Shown piece after piece: positions 1-9,545 of a stretch of 64,000 bases of DNA. This DNA is from Jacaranda mimosifolia (lineage: Eukaryota > Streptophyta > Magnoliopsida > Lamiales > Bignoniaceae): positions 33,336,690-33,400,689 of the forward strand of contig CM032118.1 in NCBI GenBank assembly GCA_018894105.1, read 5' to 3'. The notes beneath the pieces are model-generated. The model made no database searches and had not been told where the DNA came from. It worked only from the letters and a program-made list of their open reading frames with translations. Position 1 is the first letter of the stretch; the number at the start of each line of letters is the position of its first letter. A program made the position numbers and the translations under genes.

Positions 1-94
1 TGAAAATATAAATTATTGAAAACATTGCAACAACAATATTATTAATTGAAGAATAGAATCAATTATTCAGAAGGTCATAAATCTGATAAACAAA

Positions 95-1130
95 AGATAT
101 AATAAAATGTGAATATCAAGAAAAAAAACTCTTTCAAGTTCTGAATATTCCAAGGCCTGGGTAGTTTCTTGCCAGGCATATTCTCTAATTCATAAACTCA
201 TTCCTTTAGTAATTTAATCACCTTGAGAGATCGTTCCCAGGTATGCTCCAATTTCCCAATAGGTATGGTAACTTAACCCTCCTGGGAACTAGGTCTCCTT
301 CTTTCAAGATGCAAACCTTTACTTTCTTATTGAAGATAATTAGCATTTTTTGCTTATACTTAATCATAACTTGTTCAGCAACATCCCCTTTTTCTTCAAT
401 CAGATCCAAGCTATACTTAACGAGTTCTTCATTATCTTTTAGGTTAAAATGTCGAATGCTATAGGTCTCCATCCCAATTTCAACAAGGATAACAACTTCC
501 ATTCCAAACACCACATTGTAAGGTGTTTCTCCAACAGTATTCTAAGATGTCGTGTAATAGGACCAAAGTATTCCTAGCAGTTCATCAACCCATTCTCCTC
601 GGCAACCCTCTAACTTACTCATCAAACCATCTAACAAAGTGCAATTGGTTACCTCTACCTAGCCATTGCTATGCGGATATACAATGGAGCTAAACCTCTT
701 AATTATTTTCATTTCTTTACACTATGCTTGCACTTTTTCCCCTTAGAATTGCCACCCATTATCAAACACCAATTCTTTGGGCACCCCAAACCTTTAGACT
801 ATTTTTTTTTCATATAAACTATAGCACTTCATCCTCAGTAATATTCGTGAGGGCATATGCTTCTACCTACTTAGTAAAGTAGTCTATAACTACTAGGAGA
901 AACTTCTTTTGGGCTACCACTACTAATAGAGGCCCTATCACATCGACCCTCCACTTAGCAAAAGGCTAAAGGGAGCTCATCACCGTGATTCACTCAGTAG
1001 GTTGATGAATAGCATAAGCTATCCTCTAGTAATTGCCACAATGCTTCACTAGCCTTTAAGCTTTAACTCGGAGTGTTGGCCAAAAGCATCTAGCTCGAAG
1101 TACCTTTATCAGCTAAAAATTCCTCCTAGA
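95..1130 (-). pseudogene. Integrase and polyprotein C-terminus of element A (decayed)
   Basis: Minus-strand blocks in order: CFWPTLRVKA and HQPTE (end of the zinc-binding region), AKWRVDVIGP (first catalytic Asp), VIDYFTK followed by a stop and VEAYA, VFDNGWQF (second Asp), and YPHSNG, stop, VEVTN (Glu). All three DDE positions are still readable. The tail includes VFGMEVVILVEIG (218-514), a basic region with NKKVKV and LKEGDLV, and LPRPWNIQNLKEF near 100-130, matching the RTWNAxNLKKFY ending of Tat polyproteins. The stops after SNG and FTK are CAG-to-TAG and TGG-to-TAG type changes. Confidence 0.85.
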
Positions 1131-1399
1131 TGATTACCACAACACCATGCATGCACTTTTCTTAACACGCATTCAATTTCAACTCCTGAGAGGCAACTCA
1201 ACAAAGGAAAAGTAAAACGATTTCTTGTATAGTATGTCATCAATAAGTACGAACCTAGCAGATTAGATCCAGGTCTTCTTATCTTCTTAGTTTGAACTGG
1301 CGAGACATCTAATTATGGGAGTTCGCCAATCCTCTTCTTCTGAAGCATTAAGCAACTTTTCCTCAATGCTAGGTTTTCCAATCTCTGCACCTACACAAT

Positions 1400-2340
1400 T
1401 GTATTCTCAAAACCTAACAAAGAATTGGCTATCTTAGCTAATTGGTCAGCTAAAAAATTTTCAACCTCGAGGATCTGCAAAAGTTGAAACTTCCTAAACT
1501 GACCTTTTAGTTCATTCACCTTCTAAAGATATCTTTCCATTCTTTACTCCTTGACCTCATCAACCCCTTCCATCTGCTTGACCACTGACTGCAAATTGGA
1601 GTATATTATTATCCTGATTGCTCAATTAGCCAAAGCCATTATCAACCCCATAACCAGAGGTTCATATTTTACCTCATTATTCGAGGCTCAAAAGGTAAAT
1701 TTAATAGCCATGTCTATGAGATCTCCTTTAGGGCAAGTGAGAACAATCCTAACTCTACTGTCCATATTTGTAGAAAATCCATCAATATGTAAAGTCTAGC
1801 ACCTCTCATTATCTGCTACGACCGCAACTTCTACTAAGAAGTCTGTAAGGGCTTGTCCTTTAATAGCAACACAAGGCTCACACCATGTGTTATATTCCCT
1901 TAACTCTACAACCTATTTAACCATCCTCCCCAATACCTCAAAGCGGCTAAGGATCTTCTTCAAGGGATGATAAGTTCGCGCTATAATAATATGAGATAAA
2001 AAGTAGGGCCTCAGAAGAAGAGTTGTGCCCACCAAGGCCAGTGCTACTATTTCTATTTTAGAATACCACAACTCAGCATCACGTAACACCTTACTTACAT
2101 AGTATACCAACTTTTGAATTGTTTGCTCTTCTTTTACAAGGCAAAACTAATAGCATATTCTGAAACAGCTAAATAGAGATACAAACTCACCTAGGTTAGG
2201 TTTAGCGAGTACAGATAACTAACCCAAATACTACTTCAACGCTTCAAAGGCTTTCTAGGCATATTCTCCCCACTTGAATTTTCTTATCTTTCTCAAAACT
2301 TTAAAGAATGGTCTAAAATGTTTAACCTCACGTGTCGTAG
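1400..2340 (-). pseudogene. RNase H region of element A (decayed)
   Basis: The frame starts with the RT connection (HFRPFFKVLRK, FKWGEY, near 2270-2330). It passes through VYYVSKVLRDAELWYSKIE (about 2050-2110) and RPYF, then a second RNase H-like domain with TLHIDGFSTNMDSRVRIVL, ASNNEVKYEPLVMGL and YSNLQSVVKQ. In the usual D-E-D layout the first Asp (HIDG) and the Glu (NEVKYE) remain, while the third reads YSN in place of YSD, a G-to-A type loss. Two RNase H-like blocks in tandem is a known trait of the Tat lineage. Several TGA/TAG/TAA codons interrupt the frame. Confidence 0.8.
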
Positions 2341-2479
2341 ATAGAAAAAGAGGACAATGGTCTAAACAACTCAATTAATGTGTTGAATCTTGGAATTCGT
2401 AACGCTTGAAGCCATGAACTAGAGAAAACGAACATGTCCAAACATTGCCACAATCTGGAGTGGGTCCATGTGAATAGTG

Positions 2480-3480
2480 AAGCCTCAAAACAAGAATCCA
2501 TTAAGCCACAATTAAGTAAAGCATAGGCAAATTCTTCAATTGCTTTAGACTTGGGTGGTGCACCGCCCTATCGCTTATATACCTACGAACCACATTAAAA
2601 TCTCCTCCAACTAACCAAGGGATAAAGTCTTGATGGAGATCCCTTAGTTTATCCCACAACACTCTTCTATCCACTCTTTTGTGCTTTGCATACGCCCAAG
2701 TACACACAAAACCAGCAGGAATTATATATCCTGAAACTCTCAGGTGAAGGAGTTGCTCATAATCAAGAACGAGATCAACCTAAATCCCTTCTTTCCAAAG
2801 ACACTAGATTTTATTAGTTGCCTTACCAACAATGTGATCAAAACCTAATATTCACATAAAGTATCTATTATCCCGATTAATTTTTGGTTGTATAATGATC
2901 AATATAATCGATTTTGTTCTCTCGCATAACCTAAGGATATGCTTCTGTTTATTAGGGGTACCCACCCCTCTTATATTCCACATAAAGATGTTCATTAAGG
3001 GGATGATGGAATAGAGCTCAAAAAGGCTCTAGAGCGGCTTCTCATGTGAATTCTTCTCATTGATACCTATTGTTTATTTTTTGCTGGAATTCCCTTTTTG
3101 CTCTTAGGTTGCTCGTGTTCAGACCTGCTTTACATCCTCTAGTATCCTTTCTTCCCCCCCACAAGATTGATAACTCTCAGCACATGAAGAATCCAAGTCT
3201 AGGGAGGGAATAATAGTGGTGGAGAAATTCTACTCATATTTGCTAGACGATTCAAAATTAGAATTAAGTGAGTGTTTAATGAGTTGACCAGAATCAAGTT
3301 CTTTCAATTTATTTCCAATATCTTGTTGTTTTTGCATGCATGTAAGGGTCTCTACAGGTTTAGCATACATGGACATCTGTCCCCCACTATCACCTTCATT
3401 AAGTGAAAGGGTAGCCAAGATAATTGAGATGCCCTTCATTAATTCCGAAAAAGCACCATTGTAAGCACTATCTCTTTAAG
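2480..3480 (-). mobile_element. LINE (L1-like) fragment inserted in element A
   Basis: It contains the start of an ORF2-type endonuclease (2501-2995) and, upstream on the minus strand, an open stretch (3230-3439) that could be the tail of ORF1. ORF2 is cut after about 165 codons, and no reverse transcriptase or poly-A tail follows, so the 3' part of the LINE is missing. Boundaries are approximate. Confidence 0.65.
2501..2995 (-). pseudogene. LINE ORF2 endonuclease domain (N-terminal part)
   Basis: This encodes the start of an L1-type ORF2. From the ATG at 2993-2995 the translation begins MNIFMWNIRGVGTPNKQKHI, the hallmark start of plant LINE ORF2 (WNxRGLG...R). It continues with IQPKI (the ..EPKIS metal-site block, here Gln in place of the catalytic Glu), stops at two points, then VCTWAYAKHKRVDRRVLW and PWLVGGDFNVV, the GDFN motif of the exonuclease-endonuclease-phosphatase fold. 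The domain nicks target DNA for target-primed reverse transcription. The domain is incomplete, lacking the C-terminal SDH block. Confidence 0.85.
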
Positions 3481-4755
3481 CCCCATTATCTCCACAATCA
3501 TTAATATCCACCTTCCCAAAGCCCAACCCTGGATCCTCAACAATCTGGTCAGTAATTTCAAGGTCATTTATTTCAAGTCATGTCTCATTGTTCGAGCCTA
3601 ATACTTATATATTATCAGCACGTTCATTGAATACATGCAAATGTGAACCAACATTAGATGGTTCTCCCACACAAAATACATTATTATTTTCCTCAATAAT
3701 CTTCTCCTTACCTTTACTAGGAGTAGAGTTGGGTTCCACAGCATTCTCTGTTTGAATAAAAACCTCATCCATATTCAACATCTCAAATCTATTTGGTTGA
3801 ACTTCATCATTCTGTTGTGTATTAGGAGTCGACTGCCCAATAAATTAGATGAATGAATTATATCGAGGTGAACTATTATAGCTTATGATTACCATTCAAA
3901 TACATTCCTTCTTCTCCTATCTCCTAAAAGAGGCCTACGACATTTTCTTTATCGGTTCTCTAGTAGCTTTGATAACTATATCTCTACATCAAATGCTATA
4001 TACATCTTTATGATCTCAACTTTGGAAAACACATTTTCCAAATTGTCACTCTATCTTGCGCAAGCATTTTTTGGAATTGATTATTATAGAATACATAGGA
4101 GATGCACTTGTTCTTCACAATAATAAGGAAATGGGTCCTATCTTGGATCTCACAAACCTCTATACTTAAGTAGCTTATGCCCAATCCGATGACCTGCTGC
4201 GTGGTTAGGACAAAGTCAAAGTATAAGGACCTAAATACAATGTTACCATGGATCCTCAAACCTAAGGACTAATTATATGCACTATCGTAAGCTTTGAGAA
4301 TTCATCACTACCGACATGCCACTATAGCTATTTAGTGGATTCTCAAATTGGACCTTCAGTGAACTTGTTCTCTAACAAGCACTTACTAAAATGCATTCAT
4401 GTCTAACATAGATTACCCATGAAATGAAGCAATATCCAATCCCTTGGAGTATGCATCGTTAGTATAAGTCTATCCGAATCTTAAATACCCCTTCTCATAA
4501 GATTCTATGATTTAGAATATTTAAAATCATGACCATAGAGACTTATTTCATGATCACCATCATATGTGTGAACAAGTCTCATAGTCTTGGAAGATTTGAG
4601 GGCTTCAACCAAATGCTAGTGAAGAATAAAAATGACTAAGATGAAGATGACCATTTTATTAAAATATCATTCAATCAAAATTGTCTCACAAGTGAAAGAG
4701 TATATATATGCCAATCCTAATTGGTTGTGGGGCACTATTCCAATATTAATCAAAT
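3481..4755. other. Unassigned segment between the LINE fragment and the RT of element A
   Basis: There is no recognised domain. The minus strand has an 83-codon open stretch at 4008-4259 (start MRIHGNIVFRSLYFDF) that I cannot place; it may be LINE ORF1 or a further insertion. 4260-4755 shows no coding signal. The left border with RT is sharp at about 4755, right after the GYH block. Confidence 0.4.
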
Positions 4756-5175
4756 TTAATGGTATCCTTCAAAAGCATGTATCATCTTGAGAAGCTCACA
4801 TCTAGATATTAAATGCATCAACTGATCAATTCGCGGTAAAGCATAAAAGTCCTTTGGGAATACCTTATTCAAAGTCCTAAAGTCTATGTAAACACTATAT
4901 TTACTGGCATTCTTTGCCAGGAGCACAACATTGGATCTATTTTGGAAACTGGATTCCACTATATGCACAATATCCAACAACCTTTCAATCTCTTTCTTAA
5001 TGGTCATATCTTTCTCTAGTCCAATATTCTTCTTCTTCTGCTTCACCAGCTGGATATTAAGGTGAATATTCAATTTATGTACTATGATTTCAAGGTTGAT
5101 CCCCATCAAGCCTGTTGGTGAGAAGGCGAATATATCGACATTACTTCTTAAGAATGTTATTAGGTGGTTGAGCAT
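4756..5175 (-). pseudogene. Reverse transcriptase, N-terminal half, of element A
   Basis: A 139-codon open stretch shows the first part of a Ty3/gypsy RT: DIFAFSPTGLMGI at the entry, NVVLLAKNASKYSVYIDFRTLNK (fingers; compare WRMCVDFTDLNK), then LPRIDQLMHLISRCELLKMI ending in FEGYH, the place where active family members read DAYSGYNQI. Here the first catalytic Asp block reads MIHAFEGYH, so the Asp is replaced by His. The second half with the YxDD motif is absent; unrelated sequence begins right after the GYH block. It lies directly downstream of the protease, as expected. Confidence 0.88.
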
Positions 5176-5199
5176 CTCTGCAGGTAAATGAGCACCTAC

Positions 5200-5745
5200 C
5201 TAAGTAATAGCTTCTTCTGAGCCTAGTATGAACTCCACAGTTAACAACTCATCTACAAGTTCTAGTTTATTCCAATCCCCATCTATTTTATCTATTTTTT
5301 TTATCTTTGTAGAAGTGTCAATTCAATCAATATACATGATTCTCCTAGTTCCAATCCTCACATCTTCTACATAACACTTCCTGGCAACAACCTAGTCTTC
5401 ATACACTTCGTCTACATGATTTCCTATATGAAACTTGATCTTCATGTCGTACATGGATGCAACTACTTGGTAGGTGTTTAGCATAGGCCGACCTAATATC
5501 AAATTATAGACGCAGGTAGCATCCACAACCAGGAATCATATCATTTGGGTTTTCCTCACCTCCCATCTTCCTAGGGTAACGAGTAAAAAGATTTGTCCAA
5601 GGGGTTGCACAGACTCTCCAGCAAAGCTTACTAGAAAGGTATGAATAGGCTCGAGGTCTACTAGTCCCAAATCCACTTGTCCGAATACCTTTCTGAATAA
5701 TATATCCACAAACTACCTCTGTCTGTAAACATCCGAGCTACATCA
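5200..5745 (-). pseudogene. Aspartic protease region of element A (decayed)
   Basis: The minus strand encodes TDRGSLWIYYSE near 5700-5735, aligning with the DNGSSADILF active-site block of plant Ty3/gypsy proteases; the Asp and Gly are kept but the residue between them is Arg. Further on (about 5420-5540) comes FLVVDATCVYNLILGRPML, matching the conserved FLVVD..YNAILGRP block, then a linker (KIKFHIGNHVDEVYED, stop, VVARKCY) leading into RT. At least one frame change lies between the active site and the LGRP block. The enzyme would have processed the gag-pol polyprotein; it is not functional here. Confidence 0.75.
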
Positions 5746-5879
5746 TAATTTGCTATGTTGGTAGTGATTACCAAGGCATCCTAATGAGAAGATTGAACCT
5801 CTTGAAGGTCGTTCAGTCCAAAAGAGAGTCCAAGCCCTGTATTTCTTCCTATCATATTTACTACACTCACCTCCTTTCG

Positions 5880-7410
5880 CTTCCAAGAGTAACCCTTCTG
5901 GCACGATGAAAATTCCCATGAGTAGGTCTACTTGAGATCATATTGATAACTCCTTTCCTAAGAGGTAGAGAATTCTCCTCTCGATGTTCTTCTCTTCTGG
6001 GATTTCTAGAGCCTGTTGATTTCCCCAATGCCCTTTTTCCTTTCTCAGCTGTGAGTTACGCTACAGCTCCTTAACTAGTACTTTACCTTTCTCAACCAGA
6101 AACTCCTCTACATATCCCTTCTTTACCATCCTTTCTAGTTCATCTCTCAAATGAGCTTAAGAGTCCATAATGTGGCCATAATCACTGTGGAACTTACAAA
6201 ATTTATCAGTTTGAGCTCTAAAAATGGCGTGACTAGCCTTGATTGGCCACTTAAGCAGATCAGTAGATTCTATCACAGCCAAAACTTGGGAGCGAGGTAC
6301 TTTCAAGGGCTTGAAGTTATCCAATTTCTGAGATAAGAGTACGATTTTCTCATGCTCCTTATCCCTCTCCTTAATTTGGGATTTCTTAGGCATTAACCGC
6401 TCATCCTTATGATTATTATGTCTCTCGACTAAATTTTCTGGATTGATATATTTTTCATTTTTGATAATAGGTTGTCAAAGTCGAGAATAGGCTTCTTAAC
6501 CAGGCTGTCAAAAGATGGTCCTTTCCTCAAGCTTATAGCAAAGGCATTAGCTAGAGTCTTTGTGAGGTGGTCAGTAGTTCCAAAGTCTCAGCAGTAAACC
6601 TCTTAATATAGCTACCCAAGAACTATACTTCATATTGCCATATGTTAAATAGGCTGAGTGATGTTTTTTGGTATTGCTTACCACTGGAAAATTGGTGGAG
6701 AAACATATCACTAAGCTGATCAAATGAATGGATACAATTGAGGGGTAACTAACTGAGCCATTTCTAAACTGCTCTGGCAAAAGTATTAACAAATACCCTA
6801 CAATTGACACCCTTCATATACTAATACAATAGCACGAAATGCTCAAATTTGCATAACTGTTAGGCGGGATTGGACAATCATGAATAGTATTGAATATTCA
6901 TAGTATTGAAATTCAATGGAATCGGCTCAACCATAATTTCATCACTAAAGGTAACTCCTTTTTGTTCATAATGTGTCTTTTTGCAAGGGCCCTGCTCATC
7001 TCCTCCATCACACGCTTGATTCTGACCATCTCTGAAGATAGATCTTACTGACCTACAGCCTGATTACCTAGTATAATAGAAAGTGAACCTTCATGCTCCC
7101 AGTCTCCCTCCTTTCCCCTCTCGAGGATTTAGGGCATCAAATCCATCCTTTGAAGCAAATCGAGATACATTTGTTTGGCAGCTTATAAAGATTAAGGTAT
7201 TCTAATTGGAACTTGTCCAGGCTGAGGGATCAACCCATGTCTAGCCAATACTCCATCGATGGTAGCGGCCATCAGATTCGCGAATTATTCTAAGTTAAAC
7301 TAAGCCAAATTGAAAATTCGACTGTGTCGTTCATTCGCATGAGGTTATTAAGCTTAGGGGATGGATTGAGCACCATCCTCTAAGTCGCATTGTGCGTCTT
7401 GGTTAGCCAT
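5880..7410 (-). pseudogene. gag of element A (decayed)
   Basis: This is a structural gag pseudogene. A plausible start is the ATG at 7408-7410 (MANQDAQCDLEDG), the first ATG after the LTR and primer-site region. Recognisable blocks in shifting frames are LANAFAISLRKGPSFDSLV (about 6500-6570) and the near-C-terminal CKFHSDYGH (about 6170-6200), which match the GPFFDSL and CxFHxDHGH blocks of plant Tat-lineage gag proteins. Many stops and frame changes separate them, so no protein can be made. A CCHC knuckle could not be confirmed. The gag/protease boundary is uncertain. Confidence 0.7.
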
Positions 7411-7440
7411 ATTTTTCCTCACTTCCTAAACTCTAAAACT

Positions 7441-7458
7441 TTCCCACAAACGGTGCCA
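7441..7458 (-). promoter_or_regulatory. Primer-binding-site-like sequence of element A
   Basis: The minus strand reads TGGCACCGTTTGTGGGAA two or three bases after the LTR end. This matches the TGGCGCCGTctGTGGGAA-type sequence found at this place in plant Tat-lineage elements, with one CpG-type change (CGCC to CACC). The priming tRNA was not determined. Confidence 0.5.
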
Positions 7459-7460
7459 AT

Positions 7461-8101
7461 TGATGTAATTATTTTACCAATGCAGTCGATTGATGCTAGG
7501 CTAGTACTCAAAATCATCAAAAAATCCAATAAAAAAGAACTGATTAGGGGCACCGAAAAGGTTTTTGGTAAAACCCTCCAATGCTTAAGTCGGTCTTCTT
7601 GTTTCTGTTGAATTCGAGAGAAAGATGCTTGTATTTTTTCATGTGTGTATGTGTAAAACTAAAATTTACCTTTCTTTTATTTGGTGTCTATATTTTGGAG
7701 TAGGCATATCTTGATTTCGGCCGCAAATCTATGATTCTTTACTATCTCTTCCTTCAATCTTGCCTTTACCATCTTAAAATCCCTCAAATCTTAGGATCCC
7801 GTGGGAACATGGGAAAGGATAGCTAACATGTAGGTTAGTTCTTTAGGCTTTGTGAGTGACTTACTGTGCTGCGAAGCAGCATAGGACACACCTGACTTGA
7901 AATTAACCCACCGGACTGCGCTGATCTAATAATGATAGATCAACTAGGTATTGGTTTGCCTTTAGGTTTGCTCAACTGGAGAAACCTGACCCAGATGTCC
8001 AACAAGTCTAGAGAGCATTATCTTAAGGTCATCTCTACCTTAGACGAGGCTTAGGAACATACACCTCAACTCAGCTCTCAAACCAGATATTAATAGTATC
8101 A
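7461..8101 (-). repeat. LTR (5') of element A
   Basis: On the minus strand it runs from TGATACTATTAATATC to ATTACATCA, so it is bounded by short TGAT/ATCA inverted ends. It directly precedes the primer-site-like sequence and gag start. The partner LTR is outside the window, so the 641-bp length and exact ends are inferred from the terminal motifs alone. Confidence 0.6.
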
Positions 8102-8820
8102 TATTCTTAGACTACAAGTTGAATTTTCAAATTTTAACTAATAATAACCATTATAATTTAGTGCTATTGTAAATGTCAATTGTTATTATTAATAGTTTAT
8201 AAAATTCATAATTATTTTAGTTTATTCAAATGGTTAAGAACTTATATGCACAATTATACATAACACATTCTACAACTTCGACCAAATTTTAAATTCTTAA
8301 AATTTAAAGTTTTTTAGTTAAATTGAAAAAAAAATTGGTTGTTGGTCACTCTATTATTTAATCTAATTAAGGATTTTAGATTTTTGAAATTATTTTTTAA
8401 TTGAAATAAATTATTCTTTATTTATCTCTAACTAATACAATTGTGTTTTATCTATAAGAAAATTTTCTTTCATCCTAAATTCAAAATATATGACAACTTC
8501 CTTAGGTCCTTTATCGAAGTCACTTCTAATTGACCAATATATAACATTCATTTTTCAAAATCCATAATCTATGCTTGGCCAAGCCATTTTATAAAGAGTG
8601 GGCTTTGTTTTCTTTGAAAAAAATACATGAAGGGTGAAGCTTACACTGAAATATTATAACTAAAATAATCCTATAAGATAAAAAATAAATTTACATAAAT
8701 TTTTAAAAATTTATCCATAACTAATGTATATGGCTCCTCCCTACTAGTTCTTCCTCTCTCCAATCTCTATAACTCCTCCCCCATTATTAACTCTTCCTCT
8801 ATCCAATCTCTATAATGCCA
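8102..8820. other. AT-rich sequence without a supported gene, ending in a minisatellite
   Basis: No coding signal was seen. From about 8735 there are degenerate repeats of roughly 50 bp, with units containing TCTTCCTCT..CCAATCTCTATAAC and CCCCCATTATTAAC, that continue on the far side of the inserted element (9421-9545). Confidence 0.5.
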
Positions 8821-9117
8821 AGGGGTGTAAATGACCTGAGCTTAGCAGAGCCGAGCTCAAGCGTAGTAGGCTCGGGCTCGGGCTCGGGCTCGGTTGAGCC
8901 TAAACAACCAAGCTTGAGCTCGAACTCAACTTAATGGAATAGGCAAAGGCTCGGGCTCAGCTAGCTAAAGCTCGATAAGGCTCGATTCGTAGATGCTTGG
9001 ATGAATTTGAACTCGTATAAGGTCGGGTGTGCTCATGCTCGTATAAGTCCATATGAGCTCGAGCCTGTTTAGGCTTGAAACAATATTTATAATAACAAAT
9101 ATCATACCATAAATAAA

Positions 9118-9170
<53 letters not shown>
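9118..9170. repeat. (ATT)n microsatellite, about 17-18 copies
   Basis: Uninterrupted ATT trinucleotides, inside the 8821-9411 element. Confidence 0.98.
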
Positions 9171-9179
9171 GAAAAGTTT

Positions 9180-9311
9180 GTTTAGGCTCGCTAGCCTATC
9201 GAGTCGAATAATATTGAGTTTGGCTCGACTTGCTTAGGCAAGCTCGTTTAGGCTCGCTAGCCTATCAAGTCGAATAATATTGAGCTTGGCTCAACTTGCT
9301 TGACTAGCGAG
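9180..9311. repeat. 66-bp tandem duplication, two copies
   Basis: The block starting GTTTAGGCTCGCTAGCC occurs at 9180 and again at 9246, with only a handful of differences between the two copies. Confidence 0.9.
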
Positions 9312-9420
9312 CTTGGGCTCAGCTCGGCTCATTTATGTTCGAGCTGAATTCGAGCTTTTATCGAGTCGAGCCCGAACCGTTCGCAAATAATCTCATCTCA
9401 TTTACACTCCTAATAGTGTT

Positions 9421-9545
9421 GCCCTCCTTTCCCACCCACTATTTACTCTTGCTCTCTCCAATCTCTACAACTTTTTCCCCTACTATTAACTCTTCCTGTC
9501 TCTCCAATGTGTATAAGTGATTCTCCCACTAATTCTTCCTCTTCT
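9421..9545. repeat. Pyrimidine-rich minisatellite (right half)
   Basis: About 50-bp degenerate units containing CTCTCTCCAATCTCTACAAC and CCCCTACTATTAACTCTTCC; the same units occur just left of the inserted TIR element at 8735-8820. Confidence 0.75.

Larger units (their letters stand above)
1..8101 (-). mobile_element. Element A: decayed Ty3/gypsy retrotransposon, Tat/Retand-like, 3' end beyond window
   Basis: Read on the minus strand, the order is LTR (7461-8101), primer-site-like sequence, gag, protease, reverse transcriptase, RNase H and integrase, the usual Ty3/gypsy order. The domain wording (LPRIDQL in RT, CKFHSDYGH in gag, VYYVSKVL before RNase H) resembles the plant Tat/Retand group rather than chromoviruses, and no chromodomain is visible. 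All domains carry many stops and frameshifts. A LINE fragment plus unassigned DNA (about 2480-4755) interrupts RT. The downstream LTR should lie left of position 1. Confidence 0.85.
8821..9411. mobile_element. 591-bp terminal-inverted-repeat element rich in GGCTCG motifs (hAT-like non-autonomous?)
   Basis: The ends are AGGGGTGTAAATGA (left) and the complement of AGGAGTGTAAATGA (right), differing at one base. The inside is a GC-rich island full of GGCTCG/GAGCTC words in both orientations, able to fold back on itself, plus an (ATT)n tract and a 66-bp tandem duplication. No coding capacity. The flanks are a minisatellite, and a clean 8-bp target duplication could not be confirmed (left ATAATGCC, right GTGTTGCC is only partial), so the hAT label is tentative. 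Confidence 0.55.

Noticed and set aside
9335..9520. Small ORF spanning the right end of the 8821-9411 element
   Set aside because: It crosses the element boundary into the minisatellite and encodes only low-complexity sequence.
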